The notes under the pieces: generated by a model | Told to the model about the DNA's origin: nothing | The model's input: the letters and a program-made list of their open reading frames with translations, nothing else | The model's database searches: none | Shown: positions 37,020 to 45,882 of the stretch, piece by piece | How positions within the stretch are numbered: the first letter of the stretch is position 1 | Layout: each line of letters opens with the position of its first letter | Made by a program: the position numbers and the translations under genes | Assembly (NCBI RefSeq): GCF_002940685.1 | Contig: NZ_PNFP01000008.1 | Span: 248,001-312,000 of the forward strand | From: Ensifer adhaerens | GTDB taxonomy: Bacteria > Pseudomonadota > Alphaproteobacteria > Rhizobiales > Rhizobiaceae | Length of the DNA: 64,000 nt | Reading direction: 5' to 3'

Positions 37020-39365
37020 ATGGGCGTTGAAGGCATCGGCGCGCGCGTGGCGCGCAAGGAGGACAAGCGGTTCCTGACCGGCAAGGGCCGCTATACGGAC
37101 GACATGTCCGTGCCGGGCATGAAATATGCGGTGTTCGTGCGCAGCCCGCACGCGCATGCGAAGATCGTGAAGGTGGACGCGTCTGCGGCCAGGGGCATGC
37201 CCGGCGTGATCGGCGTGCTCGACGGCAAGCAGCTGCTCGCCGACGGTATCGGCAACCTGATCTGCGGCTGGATGATCCACTCCAAGGACGGATCGCCGAT
37301 GAAGATGGGCGCCTGGCGGCCGCTTGCGCACGAGACGGTGCGCTATGTCGGCGATGCCGTGGCGATCGTCGTTGCCGACAGCGTGGCCGAAGCGCGCGAT
37401 GCGGCCGAGGCCGTCGTCGTCGAGTACCGGGAACTGCCCGTCGTCATCGACGCCACGAGGGCACTCGAAGCCGGACAGCCGCAACTGCATCCCGAGGCGC
37501 CGAACAACCTGATCTTCGACTGGCAGATCGGCGACGAAGCGGCGACCGACACGGCGATCGCAGCGGCGGCCCATGTCACCGAGGTCACCATCCACAACAA
37601 CCGGCTCTCGCCCAACCCGATGGAGCCGCGCGCGGCCCTCGGCATCTACGACGCCGGCGACGACCACTACACCTGCTACACCACCAGCCAGAACCCGCAT
37701 GTGGCCCGGCTGGTGATGAGCGCCTTCTATAATGTCGCCCCGGAAAACAAGCTCCGGGTGATTGCGCCCGATGTCGGCGGCGGTTTCGGCTCGAAGATCT
37801 ATATCTATCCAGAGGAGATCGTCTGTCTCTGGGCGTCGAAGCGCACCGGCGTTCCGGTCAAATGGACGTCCGATCGCACCGAAGCGTTCCTCACCGACGC
37901 CCATGGTCGCGACCATGTGTCCAAGGTGAAGATGGCTTTCGACGCCAACAACCGCATCATCGGGCTCAAGGTCGACACGGTCGCCAATCTCGGCGCCTAT
38001 ATGTCGCTCTTTTCCTCGGCGGTGCCGACCTATCTCTACGCGACGCTGCTTTCGGGCCAGTACGCCATCCCGGCGATCCACGCCAATGTGCGGACCGTCT
38101 ACACCAACACGGCGCCGGTGGATGCCTATCGCGGTGCCGGGCGACCGGAGGCGACCTATCTGCTCGAACGCACCATGGAGACGGCGGCGCGCGAACTCGG
38201 CGTCTCGCCGGCGGAGTTGCGGCGGGTCAATTTCATCCGCTCCTTCCCGCACCAGACGCCTGTGATCATGAACTATGACGCCGGCGACTACGAAGCGTCG
38301 CTCGAAGCGGCGATGAAGGCGGCCGACTGGAACGGCTTTGCGGCGCGCAAGGCCGAAGCCGAGCGTCGCGGCATGAAACGCGGCATCGGCATGAGCTGTT
38401 ACATCGAGGCCTGCGGCATCGCACCGTCGGCGGCGGTCGGCTCGCTCGGTGCCGGCGTCGGTCTTTGGGAATCGGCCGAAGTGCGCGTCAATGCGGTCGG
38501 CACCATCGAGGTTCTGACCGGCTCGCACAGCCACGGGCAGGGCCACGAGACGACCTTTGCCCAGCTCGTCGCCGATCGTTTCGGCGTGCCGCTCGACAGC
38601 GTCAACATCGTGCATGGCGATACCGACAAGGTGCAGATGGGCATGGGCACCTATGGCTCGCGCTCCGGTGCCGTCGGCATGTCGGCCGTCGTCAAGGCGC
38701 TCGACAAGGTCGAGGCCAAGGCGAAGAAGATTGCCGCGCATCTGATGGAAGCGGATGAAAGCGATATCGTCATCGAGAACGGCGAGCTGAAGGTCGCCGG
38801 CACCGACAAGGCGGTGCCCTGGTTCCAGATGGCGCTCGCCGCCTATACCGCCCACAACCTGCCAGCGGGCATGGAGCCGGGGCTGAAGGAAGGGGCTTTC
38901 TACGACCCCGCCAACTTCACCTTCCCGGCCGGCTGCTACATCTGCGAGGTGGAGGTCGATCCCGATACCGGGCGCACCAAGATCGTCCAGTTCGTGGCTG
39001 CCGACGACTTCGGCAACATCATCAACCCGATGATCGTCGAGGGGCAGGTACATGGCGGGCTGGCCCAGGGCATTGGCCAGGCGCTGCTCGAAGGTGTGCA
39101 CTACGATGCCTCGGGCCAGCTGCTGACGGCGAGCTACATGGACTATGCCATGCCACGCGCCGATGATCTGCCGTCGTTCCAGGTCTCGACCTCGAACACG
39201 CCGTGCCCGAACAATCCGCTGGGTATCAAGGGCTGCGGCGAGGCGGGTGCGATCGGCTCGCCGCCGGCGCTGATCAACGCCATCACCGACGCCATCGGCA
39301 ACAACGCGCTCACCATGCCGGCGACACCGCAGAAGGTGTGGGCGGCGGCGCACGCGGCCAAGTGA
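37020..39365 (+). CDS. coxL: molybdenum hydroxylase large subunit, form II CoxL-like
   Basis: 781 residues behind GGGAGGAGATAGGCA. Aldehyde oxidase/xanthine dehydrogenase fold: [17 protein letters not shown] at the start, GGGFGSK near residue 260, and the C-terminal catalytic [14 protein letters not shown]. The active-site loop reads AYRGAGR (residues 369-375). That is the form II signature; true aerobic CO dehydrogenases (form I) have AYRCSFR with the copper-binding cysteine. So CO oxidation is doubtful and an aldehyde or N-heterocycle is more likely. MCD cofactor expected. Confidence 0.92.
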   Translation: MGVEGIGARVARKEDKRFLTGKGRYTDDMSVPGMKYAVFVRSPHAHAKIVKVDASAARGMPGVIGVLDGKQLLADGIGNLICGWMIHSKDGSPMKMGAWRPLAHETVRYVGDAVAIVVADSVAEARDAAEAVVVEYRELPVVIDATRALEAGQPQLHPEAPNNLIFDWQIGDEAATDTAIAAAAHVTEVTIHNNRLSPNPMEPRAALGIYDAGDDHYTCYTTSQNPHVARLVMSAFYNVAPENKLRVIAPDVGGGFGSKIYIYPEEIVCLWASKRTGVPVKWTSDRTEAFLTDAHGRDHVSKVKMAFDANNRIIGLKVDTVANLGAYMSLFSSAVPTYLYATLLSGQYAIPAIHANVRTVYTNTAPVDAYRGAGRPEATYLLERTMETAARELGVSPAELRRVNFIRSFPHQTPVIMNYDAGDYEASLEAAMKAADWNGFAARKAEAERRGMKRGIGMSCYIEACGIAPSAAVGSLGAGVGLWESAEVRVNAVGTIEVLTGSHSHGQGHETTFAQLVADRFGVPLDSVNIVHGDTDKVQMGMGTYGSRSGAVGMSAVVKALDKVEAKAKKIAAHLMEADESDIVIENGELKVAGTDKAVPWFQMALAAYTAHNLPAGMEPGLKEGAFYDPANFTFPAGCYICEVEVDPDTGRTKIVQFVAADDFGNIINPMIVEGQVHGGLAQGIGQALLEGVHYDASGQLLTASYMDYAMPRADDLPSFQVSTSNTPCPNNPLGIKGCGEAGAIGSPPALINAITDAIGNNALTMPATPQKVWAAAHAAK

Positions 39366-39381
39366 ACGGGAGGACACCCAC

Positions 39382-40179
39382 ATGTACGAGACCCATTATC
39401 ACCGGGCGTCTTCGGTTCAGGACGCCGTCAGCCGAATGGAAGCTGCCGGCGAGGGCAAATACGTCTCCGGCGGCATGACGCTGATCCCGACGATGAAGCA
39501 GCGACTGGCGTCGCCGAGCGACCTGATCGACCTCAGGCACATCGCCGAGATGCAGGGCATCACGGTCAACGGCCGATCGGTGCGGATCGGTGCGGCCACG
39601 ACCCACTATGACGTGGCCTCGTCGGCGGCGCTGAAGGCCGTCTGTCCGGCGATCTGTCATCTCGCCAGCCATATCGGCGATCCGCACGTGCGGCACATGG
39701 GCACGATCGGCGGCTCGATCGCCAACAATGATCCGGCCGCTGACTATCCGGCAGCGATGCTGGGGCTCGCCGCGACGATCGTGACCAACCGGCGCGAGGT
39801 TGCCGCGGACGATTTCTTCGCCGGCCTGTTCGAAACGGCGCTGGAAGACAGCGAGATCATTACCGCCGTCCGCTTCGACGCGCCGGCCAAGGCCGCCTAC
39901 CAGAAATTCGCCAATCCTGCGTCGCGCTATGCGATGACCGGCGTTTTCGTGGCAAAGGGAGACGATGGGGCGGTCCGGGTCGCCGTCACGGGTGCGGGAG
40001 CAAACGGCGTCTTCCGGCAGGCGGAGATGGAGGCCGCACTTGCCGCCAACTGGTCGCCGGATGCACTCGCCACGATCAGCGTCGATGCCTCGGATCTGCT
40101 CTCCGACATTCACGCCGACGCGGCCTATCGCGCCAATCTGGTGAAGGTCATGGCCAAACGCGCCGTGGCTGCGGCATGA
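39382..40179 (+). CDS. coxM: molybdenum hydroxylase medium (FAD) subunit, CoxM-like
   Basis: 265 residues, 16 bp after coxL. FAD_binding_5 fold: the motif [20 protein letters not shown] (about 21-40) and the segment [24 protein letters not shown], which contains the conserved GGS/GGN-type flavin-binding loop. A CO_deh_flav_C domain fills the end. It takes electrons from the iron-sulfur subunit. A strong terminator follows, so the operon is just these three genes; no coxD/E/F-type maturation genes are adjacent. Confidence 0.92.
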   Translation: MYETHYHRASSVQDAVSRMEAAGEGKYVSGGMTLIPTMKQRLASPSDLIDLRHIAEMQGITVNGRSVRIGAATTHYDVASSAALKAVCPAICHLASHIGDPHVRHMGTIGGSIANNDPAADYPAAMLGLAATIVTNRREVAADDFFAGLFETALEDSEIITAVRFDAPAKAAYQKFANPASRYAMTGVFVAKGDDGAVRVAVTGAGANGVFRQAEMEAALAANWSPDALATISVDASDLLSDIHADAAYRANLVKVMAKRAVAAA

Positions 40180-40210
40180 GCGCCGTCCGCCGCCGTGCAA
40201 ACAGCGAAAA

Positions 40211-40235
40211 AGGGCGGCTTCGGCCGTCCTTTTTT
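40211..40235 (+). terminator. Rho-independent terminator of the coxSLM-type operon
   Basis: Stem AGGGCGGC / GCCGTCCT (40211-40218 with 40223-40230, one G-T pair) closed by a TTCG tetraloop and followed by a run of T to 40235. It lies about 30 bp after the coxM stop. Confidence 0.92.
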
Positions 40236-40244
40236 CATCCTTGC

Positions 40245-40258
40245 TTGACTTCGATCAA
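40245..40258. promoter_or_regulatory. FNR/FixK-type box upstream of hemA
   Basis: TTGACTTCGATCAA, one mismatch from the TTGATNNNNATCAA consensus and a perfect TTGA-N6-TCAA core. It lies about 250 bp before the hemA start and just after the cox terminator, so it can only serve hemA. Control of hemA by FnrL or FixK is known in other Alphaproteobacteria. Confidence 0.65.
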
Positions 40259-40504
40259 GCTTGAAGAGATGAACATGCGCTAAGGCTTTCTTTGGAATGT
40301 TTCAAAACTAGCGTTGTCTCGATTGAAACGGTTTCACTGAAAGCAGCGAAGATGCTCTGGATCAAAAATGCTAGATCATCCCGGATGCATTCATTGGGCG
40401 GGCAGCACTTGATGGGCCTTTTGCCGCAGTTGGCAGATGCCGGGCATTCCGAGGTTGACCCCAGGTCGCATTGATTGAAGAAAAGCGGCCGGGCACTGGA
40501 GAAG
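40259..40504. other. hemA leader region
   Basis: About 245 bp between the FNR-type box and the hemA start with no supported gene. It is more AT-rich around 40285-40380 and must hold the hemA promoter(s) and a long leader. Confidence 0.5.
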
Positions 40505-40507
40505 ATG

Positions 40508-41722
40508 ATGGATTTCGAAAATTTCTTTAAGAACGAGCTGGACGGACTGCATCAGGAAGGCCGCTACCGGGTTTTCGCAGACCTCGCCCGCCATCGCGGC
40601 CAATTCCCGAAGGCCGCACGCCACACGGCTGGCGGCGTTCAGGAAGTCACCGTCTGGTGTTCGAACGACTATCTCGGCATGGGCCAGCATTCTGTTGTCA
40701 CCGAGGCGATGAAGCGCGCGATCGACGAATGCGGCGCCGGCGCCGGCGGCACCCGCAACATCTCCGGCACCAACCACTACCACGTCCTGCTTGAGCGCGA
40801 GCTCGCGGACCTGCACGGCAAGGAATCGGCGCTGCTGTTCACCTCGGGCTACGTGTCCAACTGGGCCGCGCTCGGCACGCTCTGTTCGAAGATTCCTGGC
40901 GTCATCGTCTTCTCGGACGCCGGGAATCACGCTTCGATGATCGAGGGGATCCGTCACTCCAAGTGCGAACGCGTCATCTTCAAGCACAATTCGGTCGCTG
41001 ACCTCGAGGCCAAGCTCGCCGCTGCCGACCCGCGCGCGCCGAAGCTCATCGCTTTCGAGTCCGTCTATTCGATGGACGGAGATATCGCGCCGATCAAGGA
41101 ATTCTGCGACCTCGCCGACAAGTACGGCGCCATGACCTATCTCGACGAAGTGCATGCGGTCGGCATGTACGGTCCGCGCGGCGGCGGCATCGCCGAGCGC
41201 GAAGGCCTGATGCACCGGCTGACGGTCATCGAGGGCACGCTCGGCAAGGCCTTCGGCGTCATGGGCGGCTATATCACCGGTTCGGCAGCCCTTTGCGACT
41301 TCATCCGCTCGTTTGCTTCCGGCTTCATCTTCACGACGGCGCTGCCGCCGACGCTTGCTGCCGGCGCGCTCGCCTCGATCCGTCACCTGAAGGAAAGCCA
41401 GGTCGAACGCTTCGCCCACCAGGAGCGCGTGCGTCGCCTGCGTTCGCTGCTCGACCAGCGCGGCATCCCGCACATGCCGAACCCGAGCCATATCGTGCCG
41501 GTCATGGTTGGCGACGCCGCCAAGTGCAAGTGGATCTCCGATCTCCTGCTCGACAATTTCGGCGTCTACGTCCAGCCGATCAACTATCCGACGGTGCCGA
41601 AGAAGACCGAGCGCTTGCGCATCACCCCGACGCCGCTGCATTCGGACGCCGACATCGACCATCTCGTCGGTGCGCTGCATTCGCTGTGGTCGCGCTGTGC
41701 GCTGGCCCGCGCCGTCGCGTAG
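40508..41722 (+). CDS. hemA: 5-aminolevulinate synthase
   Basis: 404 residues from ATG 40508 (a tandem ATG at 40505 follows GGAGAAG and gives one extra Met). PLP enzyme of the alpha-oxoamine synthase family. [16 protein letters not shown] (about 81-96), [12 protein letters not shown] and [16 protein letters not shown] are present, and the PLP lysine is K247 (EGTLGKAFG). It condenses glycine and succinyl-CoA to 5-aminolevulinate, the first step of the Shemin heme pathway used by Alphaproteobacteria. The length equals that of Sinorhizobium meliloti HemA. Confidence 0.97.
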   Translation: MDFENFFKNELDGLHQEGRYRVFADLARHRGQFPKAARHTAGGVQEVTVWCSNDYLGMGQHSVVTEAMKRAIDECGAGAGGTRNISGTNHYHVLLERELADLHGKESALLFTSGYVSNWAALGTLCSKIPGVIVFSDAGNHASMIEGIRHSKCERVIFKHNSVADLEAKLAAADPRAPKLIAFESVYSMDGDIAPIKEFCDLADKYGAMTYLDEVHAVGMYGPRGGGIAEREGLMHRLTVIEGTLGKAFGVMGGYITGSAALCDFIRSFASGFIFTTALPPTLAAGALASIRHLKESQVERFAHQERVRRLRSLLDQRGIPHMPNPSHIVPVMVGDAAKCKWISDLLLDNFGVYVQPINYPTVPKKTERLRITPTPLHSDADIDHLVGALHSLWSRCALARAVA

Positions 41723-41748
41723 GCTTCGGCTAACCTTACGAGAAACCT

Positions 41749-41950
41749 GCCCCTCACCCTAACCCTCTCCCCGCATGCGGGGAGAGGGGACGAGGACGTT
41801 GGATGCAACTCCGTGTCCGTCCACTGCCAAGATGCTGTCCTGCTCCTTGGCGGAAGCAGACCGAGAACGTCGCTGGTGGATCAGAGTCGGAGCTGCAACG
41901 TCCTTCGCCCCGCTTGCGGGGAGAAGGTGCCGGCAGGCGGATGAGGGGCG
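41749..41950. repeat. RIME-like mosaic intergenic element, copy 2
   Basis: It opens with a perfect 26-bp palindrome at 41763-41788 (CCCTCTCCCCGCA and its complement). It closes with a CCCCGC..GCGGGG hairpin near 41908-41923 and the segment 41921-41949, which is the exact reverse complement of the start of copy 1 at 12227. It separates convergent hemA and dxr and may act as a bidirectional transcription stop. Confidence 0.75.
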
Positions 41951-41987
41951 CTTCCCTTACTGAGCGCGGCGCGCCCAGAGAACCTGA

Positions 41988-43175
41988 CTACTGAAGCAGC
42001 CCGGCCGCCAGTTGCCGGGCTTTTTCGTCGGCGGCAAAGACCTCGTCCATGGTGGCTGCCGCCGGCAGGCCGGCGAGCTTGTCCATCACCTTTTCGACGA
42101 TCTCCGCCATGGCGAGAAAACCGGTTCGGCCGGCGATGAAGGCGTCGAGCGCCGTTTCCTTGGCGCCGTTGAGCACGGCCCCCTGCACGCCACCTTCGAT
42201 CATGGCGCGCCGCGCCAGCCGGATCGCCGGGAAACGAACTTCGTCCGGGGCTTCGAAATCGAGGCGCGAGAGCTTAGCGAAGTCGAGCCGCTCGATCGGC
42301 AGGCTGCAGCGGCTCGGATAGGAGAGCGCATAGCCGATGGCGGTGCGCATGTCCGGGCAGCCGAGCTGCGCCAGCACCGAGCCATCGGTGTAGCCGACCA
42401 TCGAGTGGATGACCGACTGCGGATGCACGATCACCTCGACCTGATCGGGTTCGAGCGCGAAGAGGTGCTTCGCCTCGATCATCTCCAGTGCCTTGTTGAA
42501 CATCGAGGCGCTGTCGATCGAGATCTTCAGGCCCATCGACCAGTTCGGGTGGGCGCGGGCGACATCCGCGGTCACATGGCGCATGTCTTCGAGCGACTTG
42601 GTGCGGAAGGGGCCACCGGACGCCGTCAGGATGATGCGCTCGACCGCATGGCGCTGGTGCTCTTCCAGCACCTGGAAGATGGCGTTGTGTTCGCTGTCGA
42701 CCGGTAGCAGCCGGCCGCCGCCCTTCTTTACCGCGTCGATGAACAGGTTGCCGGCGGAAACCAGGCACTCCTTGTTGGCAAGGGCGATGTCGGCGCCGCG
42801 GCGGGCGGCTGCCAGCGTCGGGGCGAGACCGGCGTTGCCGACGATCGCGGCCATCACCCAGTCCGCGTCGCGCTCGGCCGCCTCGATCAGGCCGCTTCGG
42901 CCGGCGGCCACCGCGATGCCGGTGCCGGCGAGGGCCGCCTTCAGGTTTTCGTACTGGCTGTCGTTGGCGGTGACGGCGAGCTCTGCGCCCACCTTTTTGG
43001 CCTGCTCTGCGAGCAGCGGAATGTTGCCGTTTCCGGTGACGGCGACGACGTCGAAACGCTCGCGACCGCCCAACCGCTCGATGACGTCGAGCGTGTTGGT
43101 GCCGATCGAACCGGTCGAGCCGAGGATCGTCAGTCGGCGCTTCGCAGTGTCGCGGGATGCCATGCCAATACCCAT
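41988..43175 (-). CDS. dxr: 1-deoxy-D-xylulose 5-phosphate reductoisomerase
   Basis: 395 residues; start behind GGGAAGAAGAAC. NADPH motif LGSTGSIGTNTLDV (about 18-31), catalytic region ALANKECLVSAG and metal-binding LLPVDSEHNAIFQ (about 157-169). GGPFRTKSLEDM and SIDSASMFNKALEMIEA follow, the latter the standard DXR substrate loop. It makes 2-C-methylerythritol 4-phosphate in the non-mevalonate isoprenoid pathway. In many rhizobia a second dxr lies in the uppS-cdsA-dxr cluster; this copy stands alone between hemA and a divergent META-domain gene, so it may be a second copy. Confidence 0.95.
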   Translation of the reverse strand: MGIGMASRDTAKRRLTILGSTGSIGTNTLDVIERLGGRERFDVVAVTGNGNIPLLAEQAKKVGAELAVTANDSQYENLKAALAGTGIAVAAGRSGLIEAAERDADWVMAAIVGNAGLAPTLAAARRGADIALANKECLVSAGNLFIDAVKKGGGRLLPVDSEHNAIFQVLEEHQRHAVERIILTASGGPFRTKSLEDMRHVTADVARAHPNWSMGLKISIDSASMFNKALEMIEAKHLFALEPDQVEVIVHPQSVIHSMVGYTDGSVLAQLGCPDMRTAIGYALSYPSRCSLPIERLDFAKLSRLDFEAPDEVRFPAIRLARRAMIEGGVQGAVLNGAKETALDAFIAGRTGFLAMAEIVEKVMDKLAGLPAAATMDEVFAADEKARQLAAGLLQ

Positions 43176-43367
43176 GTTCTTCTTCCCGGACGAACGCCCG
43201 GCTGAGCCTTCGCCGGGCAGGTGGTCTCTACGAGATCGATCCGAGTTTTATGTTGTTTGCTAGGCTCTACAGGCGAAATCCGCCGGCAACAAGGGCACGG
43301 TCTTCAATCCGTCTCGTCGGCGGGCTAAGAATCGGATGCCGTGAGTCGGGGTCCGAAGGAGTTCGCG

Positions 43368-44090
43368 ATGCTGAAAGTCATAACCGCCGTTTCCTGCGCC
43401 TGCGTCGCGATCGAGATGGCCTCGATGCAGCCTGTCGCCGCTGAGAACGTACCGGAGCAACTGGTCGGCACCTGGCTTGCCGAAGACATCGGCGGGGGTG
43501 GGGTCATCGACAATCTCCAGTCGACGCTGGAGATCCGCGAGGACGGCACCTATGGCGGCATGGCCGGCTGCAACCATTTCACCGGTACCTTCAGCCTTTC
43601 AGGCTCGAGGATCACCTTCGGTCCTGCTGCGTCCACGCGCAAGATGTGCGTGCCGGCGGTGATGAATCAGGAGCAGAAGTTCCTCAAGGCGCTCAACAGC
43701 GAGCTTTCCTGGTCGGTGGAAGGATCGAAGCTTATGCTTGGCAAGGCCGGCGGCGGCACTGCCTTGAAGCTGGCCTCGATGTCGGCAGCGTCTGAGGGCG
43801 CCGACGTGACCATCCGCATTCCCGGCGCCGAGGCGGTGGACCGGCAATCGGTGCGCTACGACTGCGGCGGGAAATCCGTCGAAGCCGAATACATCAATGC
43901 CGGCCCGGTTTCGCTGGTGACTTTCACCATCGACGGGACCTTCGTCGTCGCCTCCAACGTGATTGCCGCATCCGGAGCCAAATATGCCGGCGGGCAATAT
44001 GTCTGGTGGACGAAGGGCGAGGAGGCGACGCTTTTCGACGCGACCAAGGGCGACGAGGACAAGGGGATTGCCTGCAAGCCCGCCTCCTGA
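43368..44090 (+). CDS. exported META plus MliC-type lysozyme-inhibitor domain protein
   Basis: 240 residues from ATG 43368, with AAGGAG seven bases upstream. A signal peptide (LKVITAVSCACVAIEMASMQPVAA) is followed by a META/HslJ domain: LVGTWLAEDIGGGG, then YGGMAGCNHFTGTF and AASTRKMCVPAVMNQEQKFL (about residues 31-125). A second domain from about 150 to 240 has the MliC/PliC pattern: VRYDCGGKSVEAEYINA, then VIAASGAKYAGGQYVWWTKGEEATL. MliC proteins inhibit C-type lysozyme in the periplasm. The fusion suggests envelope defence or surveillance. Confidence 0.8.
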   Translation: MLKVITAVSCACVAIEMASMQPVAAENVPEQLVGTWLAEDIGGGGVIDNLQSTLEIREDGTYGGMAGCNHFTGTFSLSGSRITFGPAASTRKMCVPAVMNQEQKFLKALNSELSWSVEGSKLMLGKAGGGTALKLASMSAASEGADVTIRIPGAEAVDRQSVRYDCGGKSVEAEYINAGPVSLVTFTIDGTFVVASNVIAASGAKYAGGQYVWWTKGEEATLFDATKGDEDKGIACKPAS

Positions 44091-44236
44091 TGGAACCTTC
44101 CGCTCGCCTCCGATGCTTGCCGGGCGGTCAGCGCGACCAGCGGAAGAATTTCCGCTGAAAATCGGAACTTTTGCCCTCGCTTCATAGTTACAATCCCGGC
44201 GCTGTCGCGCTGTCGTTGTGAAAAGGGAGTTGATCC

Positions 44237-44398
44237 ATGGGGCTGCTTATCGGAATCCTGATTACATTCCTCGTCATCGTGCTGGTGCTCTATCTCGTCC
44301 AGCGTCTGCCGCTCGACGCACGCGCCAAGCAGATCGTGCAGATCATCGTCATCATCATCGGCATCATCTCTCTGTTGAAATACCTGGCCGTCTTCTGA
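44237..44398 (+). CDS. 53-residue small membrane protein
   Basis: Short gene: ATG 44237, GGGAG seven bases upstream, stop TGA 44396-44398, then a terminator. The product has two hydrophobic helices (residues 2-21, GLLIGILITFLVIVLVLYLV, and 33-52, IVQIIVIIIGIISLLKYLAV) joined by the charged turn QRLPLDARAK. Small proteins of this two-helix type with a DARAK turn are common in Proteobacteria and of unknown role. The ribosome site and the terminator support it as a real gene. Confidence 0.78.
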   Translation: MGLLIGILITFLVIVLVLYLVQRLPLDARAKQIVQIIVIIIGIISLLKYLAVF

Positions 44399-44420
44399 CG
44401 CCGCCTTCCAGCCAAAACGA

Positions 44421-44453
44421 AAGCCGCCGGTTCCGATGGGCCGGCGGTTTCTT
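44421..44453 (+). terminator. Rho-independent terminator after the 53-residue gene
   Basis: Stem AAGCCGCCGG / CCGGCGGTTT (44421-44430 with 44441-44450, one G-T pair), ten-base loop, then CTTG. It begins 23 bp after the stop codon. Confidence 0.8.
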
Positions 44454-44528
44454 GTGCCCGGTCGAATGCTGACGGGAACTGACAGTGGCTTTGCCTAGGG
44501 TCCGGGGATCGAAAAGGAGATCCGACCC

Positions 44529-44897
44529 ATGCTGTCACCGAACCTCGTGCTCTTTTACGTCGAAGACCCGATGGCGAGCGCCCGCTTCTATACTGATCTG
44601 CTCGGTCGCGAGCCCGCCGCGGCGTTCCCGGCCTATGTCGCCTTTGATCTGGAAAACGGGCTGACCTTCAGCCTCTGGTCCACCGCAGCGAGGGATTTCG
44701 TGTCCTCCGGCACGGGCCACCGGTCGGAAATCGCCTTCATGGTCAAGGACGACGCCGAGGTCGAGCGGCTCTACGCTGACTGGCAGGAACGGGGGCTGAC
44801 GATCGAGCAGGAACTGAAGACCGCCGTCTTCGGCCGCACCTTTGTCGCGCTGGATCCCGATGGACATCGGCTGCGTGTATGCCGGCCGGACGGCTGA
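44529..44897 (+). CDS. VOC-family protein (bleomycin-resistance/glyoxalase-like)
   Basis: 122 residues. Start NLVLFYVEDPMASARFYTDLLG and end GRTFVALDPDGHRLRVCRP are the two metal-proximal edges of the VOC fold, in the phenazine/bleomycin-resistance or DUF-type drug-binding group. A ribosome site GGAGA lies upstream. It is a single gene between two unrelated units; function unknown, perhaps drug or metabolite binding. Confidence 0.8.
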   Translation: MLSPNLVLFYVEDPMASARFYTDLLGREPAAAFPAYVAFDLENGLTFSLWSTAARDFVSSGTGHRSEIAFMVKDDAEVERLYADWQERGLTIEQELKTAVFGRTFVALDPDGHRLRVCRPDG

Positions 44898-44934
44898 GGG
44901 CTTTCCGGTTATCCCGTTGGATTTCAGGCGCGAT

Positions 44935-45204
44935 CTATTGCGCGGTCGTCGGTGCCTTGCGGTCGAGAATTGCTTGAAACAGGGTGGCCTGTCTCTCGGT
45001 GGCGGCCCGGATCGCGCTCAGTTGTCGCAGCATCGTTCCGAAAGCAGCCAGAAGAATACCGGTTAGTATCGCGCTCCAAGTCCAGGGGAGAATAGACAGT
45101 ACGCGCAAATACGCCGTCGCCGGATCGCCTGCCAGCATGGCTAAGCCGACAACGATTGTGGCCACGATGATGACGATGCCGATGATCTGCAGAAGTTTAC
45201 CCAT
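44935..45204 (-). CDS. small two-helix membrane protein, unknown function
   Basis: 89 residues. Two hydrophobic segments (residues 3-26, KLLQIIGIVIIVATIVVGLAML-like, and about 38-57, ILPWTWSAILTGILLAAFG) followed by an amphipathic tail with LRQLSAIRAATERQATLFQAIL, which may form a coiled coil. I do not recognise a family. A good GGAAACC/GGGAGG purine tract precedes the ATG. It is likely a real gene; role unknown. Confidence 0.65.
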   Translation of the reverse strand: MGKLLQIIGIVIIVATIVVGLAMLAGDPATAYLRVLSILPWTWSAILTGILLAAFGTMLRQLSAIRAATERQATLFQAILDRKAPTTAQ

Positions 45205-45285
45205 GGTTTCCTCCCGTCATGCGAGCAAACTCGGGCAGGCAGCGGCTACTGTCAAGCATGTAGAATGGCGGCCAAGGCTGACAAA

Positions 45286-45314
45286 ACAAAAAAGGCCGGG
45301 GCAAACCCGACCTT
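45286..45314 (-). terminator. Rho-independent terminator of the SDR/RidA-like pair
   Basis: On the minus strand AAGGTCGGG / CCCGGCCTT (45292-45300 with 45306-45314, one G-U pair) is followed by TTTTTTGTTTTG. It is about 140 bp past the stop of the RidA-like gene. Confidence 0.75.
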
Positions 45315-45453
45315 CCTCATCACCTTCGCCGATGCCAGTTCATCCGTGGTCATCAAGAAGGTATGCCCAGTGTTTAGCCGTTGTTCGTGACAGGCAAATG
45401 ACGAAAAGGCGTTTTCCTGATGGGTCGGCGTTCCGGAAGGCCGGTCCAGCATT

Positions 45454-45882
45454 TCAGTCCGCCACCTCGACCAAGGGTTCGATTTTGACCGGCAGTCCGA
45501 GCGGCAGGCTGGCGACGCCGAGGACGATGCGGCCCGACAGCATTTCAGGACCGAAGACCTTGGCGAGCAGGTCGGACGCGCCGTCGGCGACTTGAGGGTG
45601 CTCCCGGAAATCGTCCGATGTGGCGATGTAGACGCCGAGCTTGGCGACGGCGGTCACCCGGTCGAGTGAACCGAGCTCCGCCCTGATCGCCGCAAGAGCG
45701 CTGAGCGTGGCGGTCTCCGCCGCGCGGCGTCCTTCATCGACCGTCAACTCGGCGCCGAGCCGGCCGATCCGGACCGCTTCGACATAATTGCCGAAGGGCG
45801 TTGGCGGAGGAGGCAGTGCCATGCCGAGTTCCGTCAGCCGCTGTTCTGTGTCAGCGGTGGACGTGTCCTCCAGGTCTACCAT
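45454..45882 (-). CDS. RidA/YjgF-family protein with an internal deletion
   Basis: 142 residues. It belongs to the longer YjgF branch: PPPPTPFGNYVEAVRIG at residues 24-40, then LTVDEGRRAAETATLSAL and LDRVTAVAKLGVYI. The end is GASDLLAKVFGPEM, then SGRIVLGVASLPLGLPVKIE with the conserved arginine R118. Relatives have about ten to twenty residues forming a core strand and turn (typically xLLxxSGQxPxxxDG) between the NYV segment and the KLG/RLG segment; here G40 runs straight into RLGAEL. RidA proteins deaminate reactive enamines. The start overlaps the end of the upstream SDR gene (45876-45882). Confidence 0.8.
   Translation of the reverse strand: MVDLEDTSTADTEQRLTELGMALPPPPTPFGNYVEAVRIGRLGAELTVDEGRRAAETATLSALAAIRAELGSLDRVTAVAKLGVYIATSDDFREHPQVADGASDLLAKVFGPEMLSGRIVLGVASLPLGLPVKIEPLVEVAD

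Noticed and set aside
36948-39383. Open minus-strand frame of 811 codons opposite coxL
   Set aside because: Antisense shadow of coxL; composition is that of a reversed GC-rich gene.
45252-45452. 66-codon minus-strand frame
   Set aside because: It contains the terminator hairpin at 45286-45314, has no ribosome site and no family likeness.
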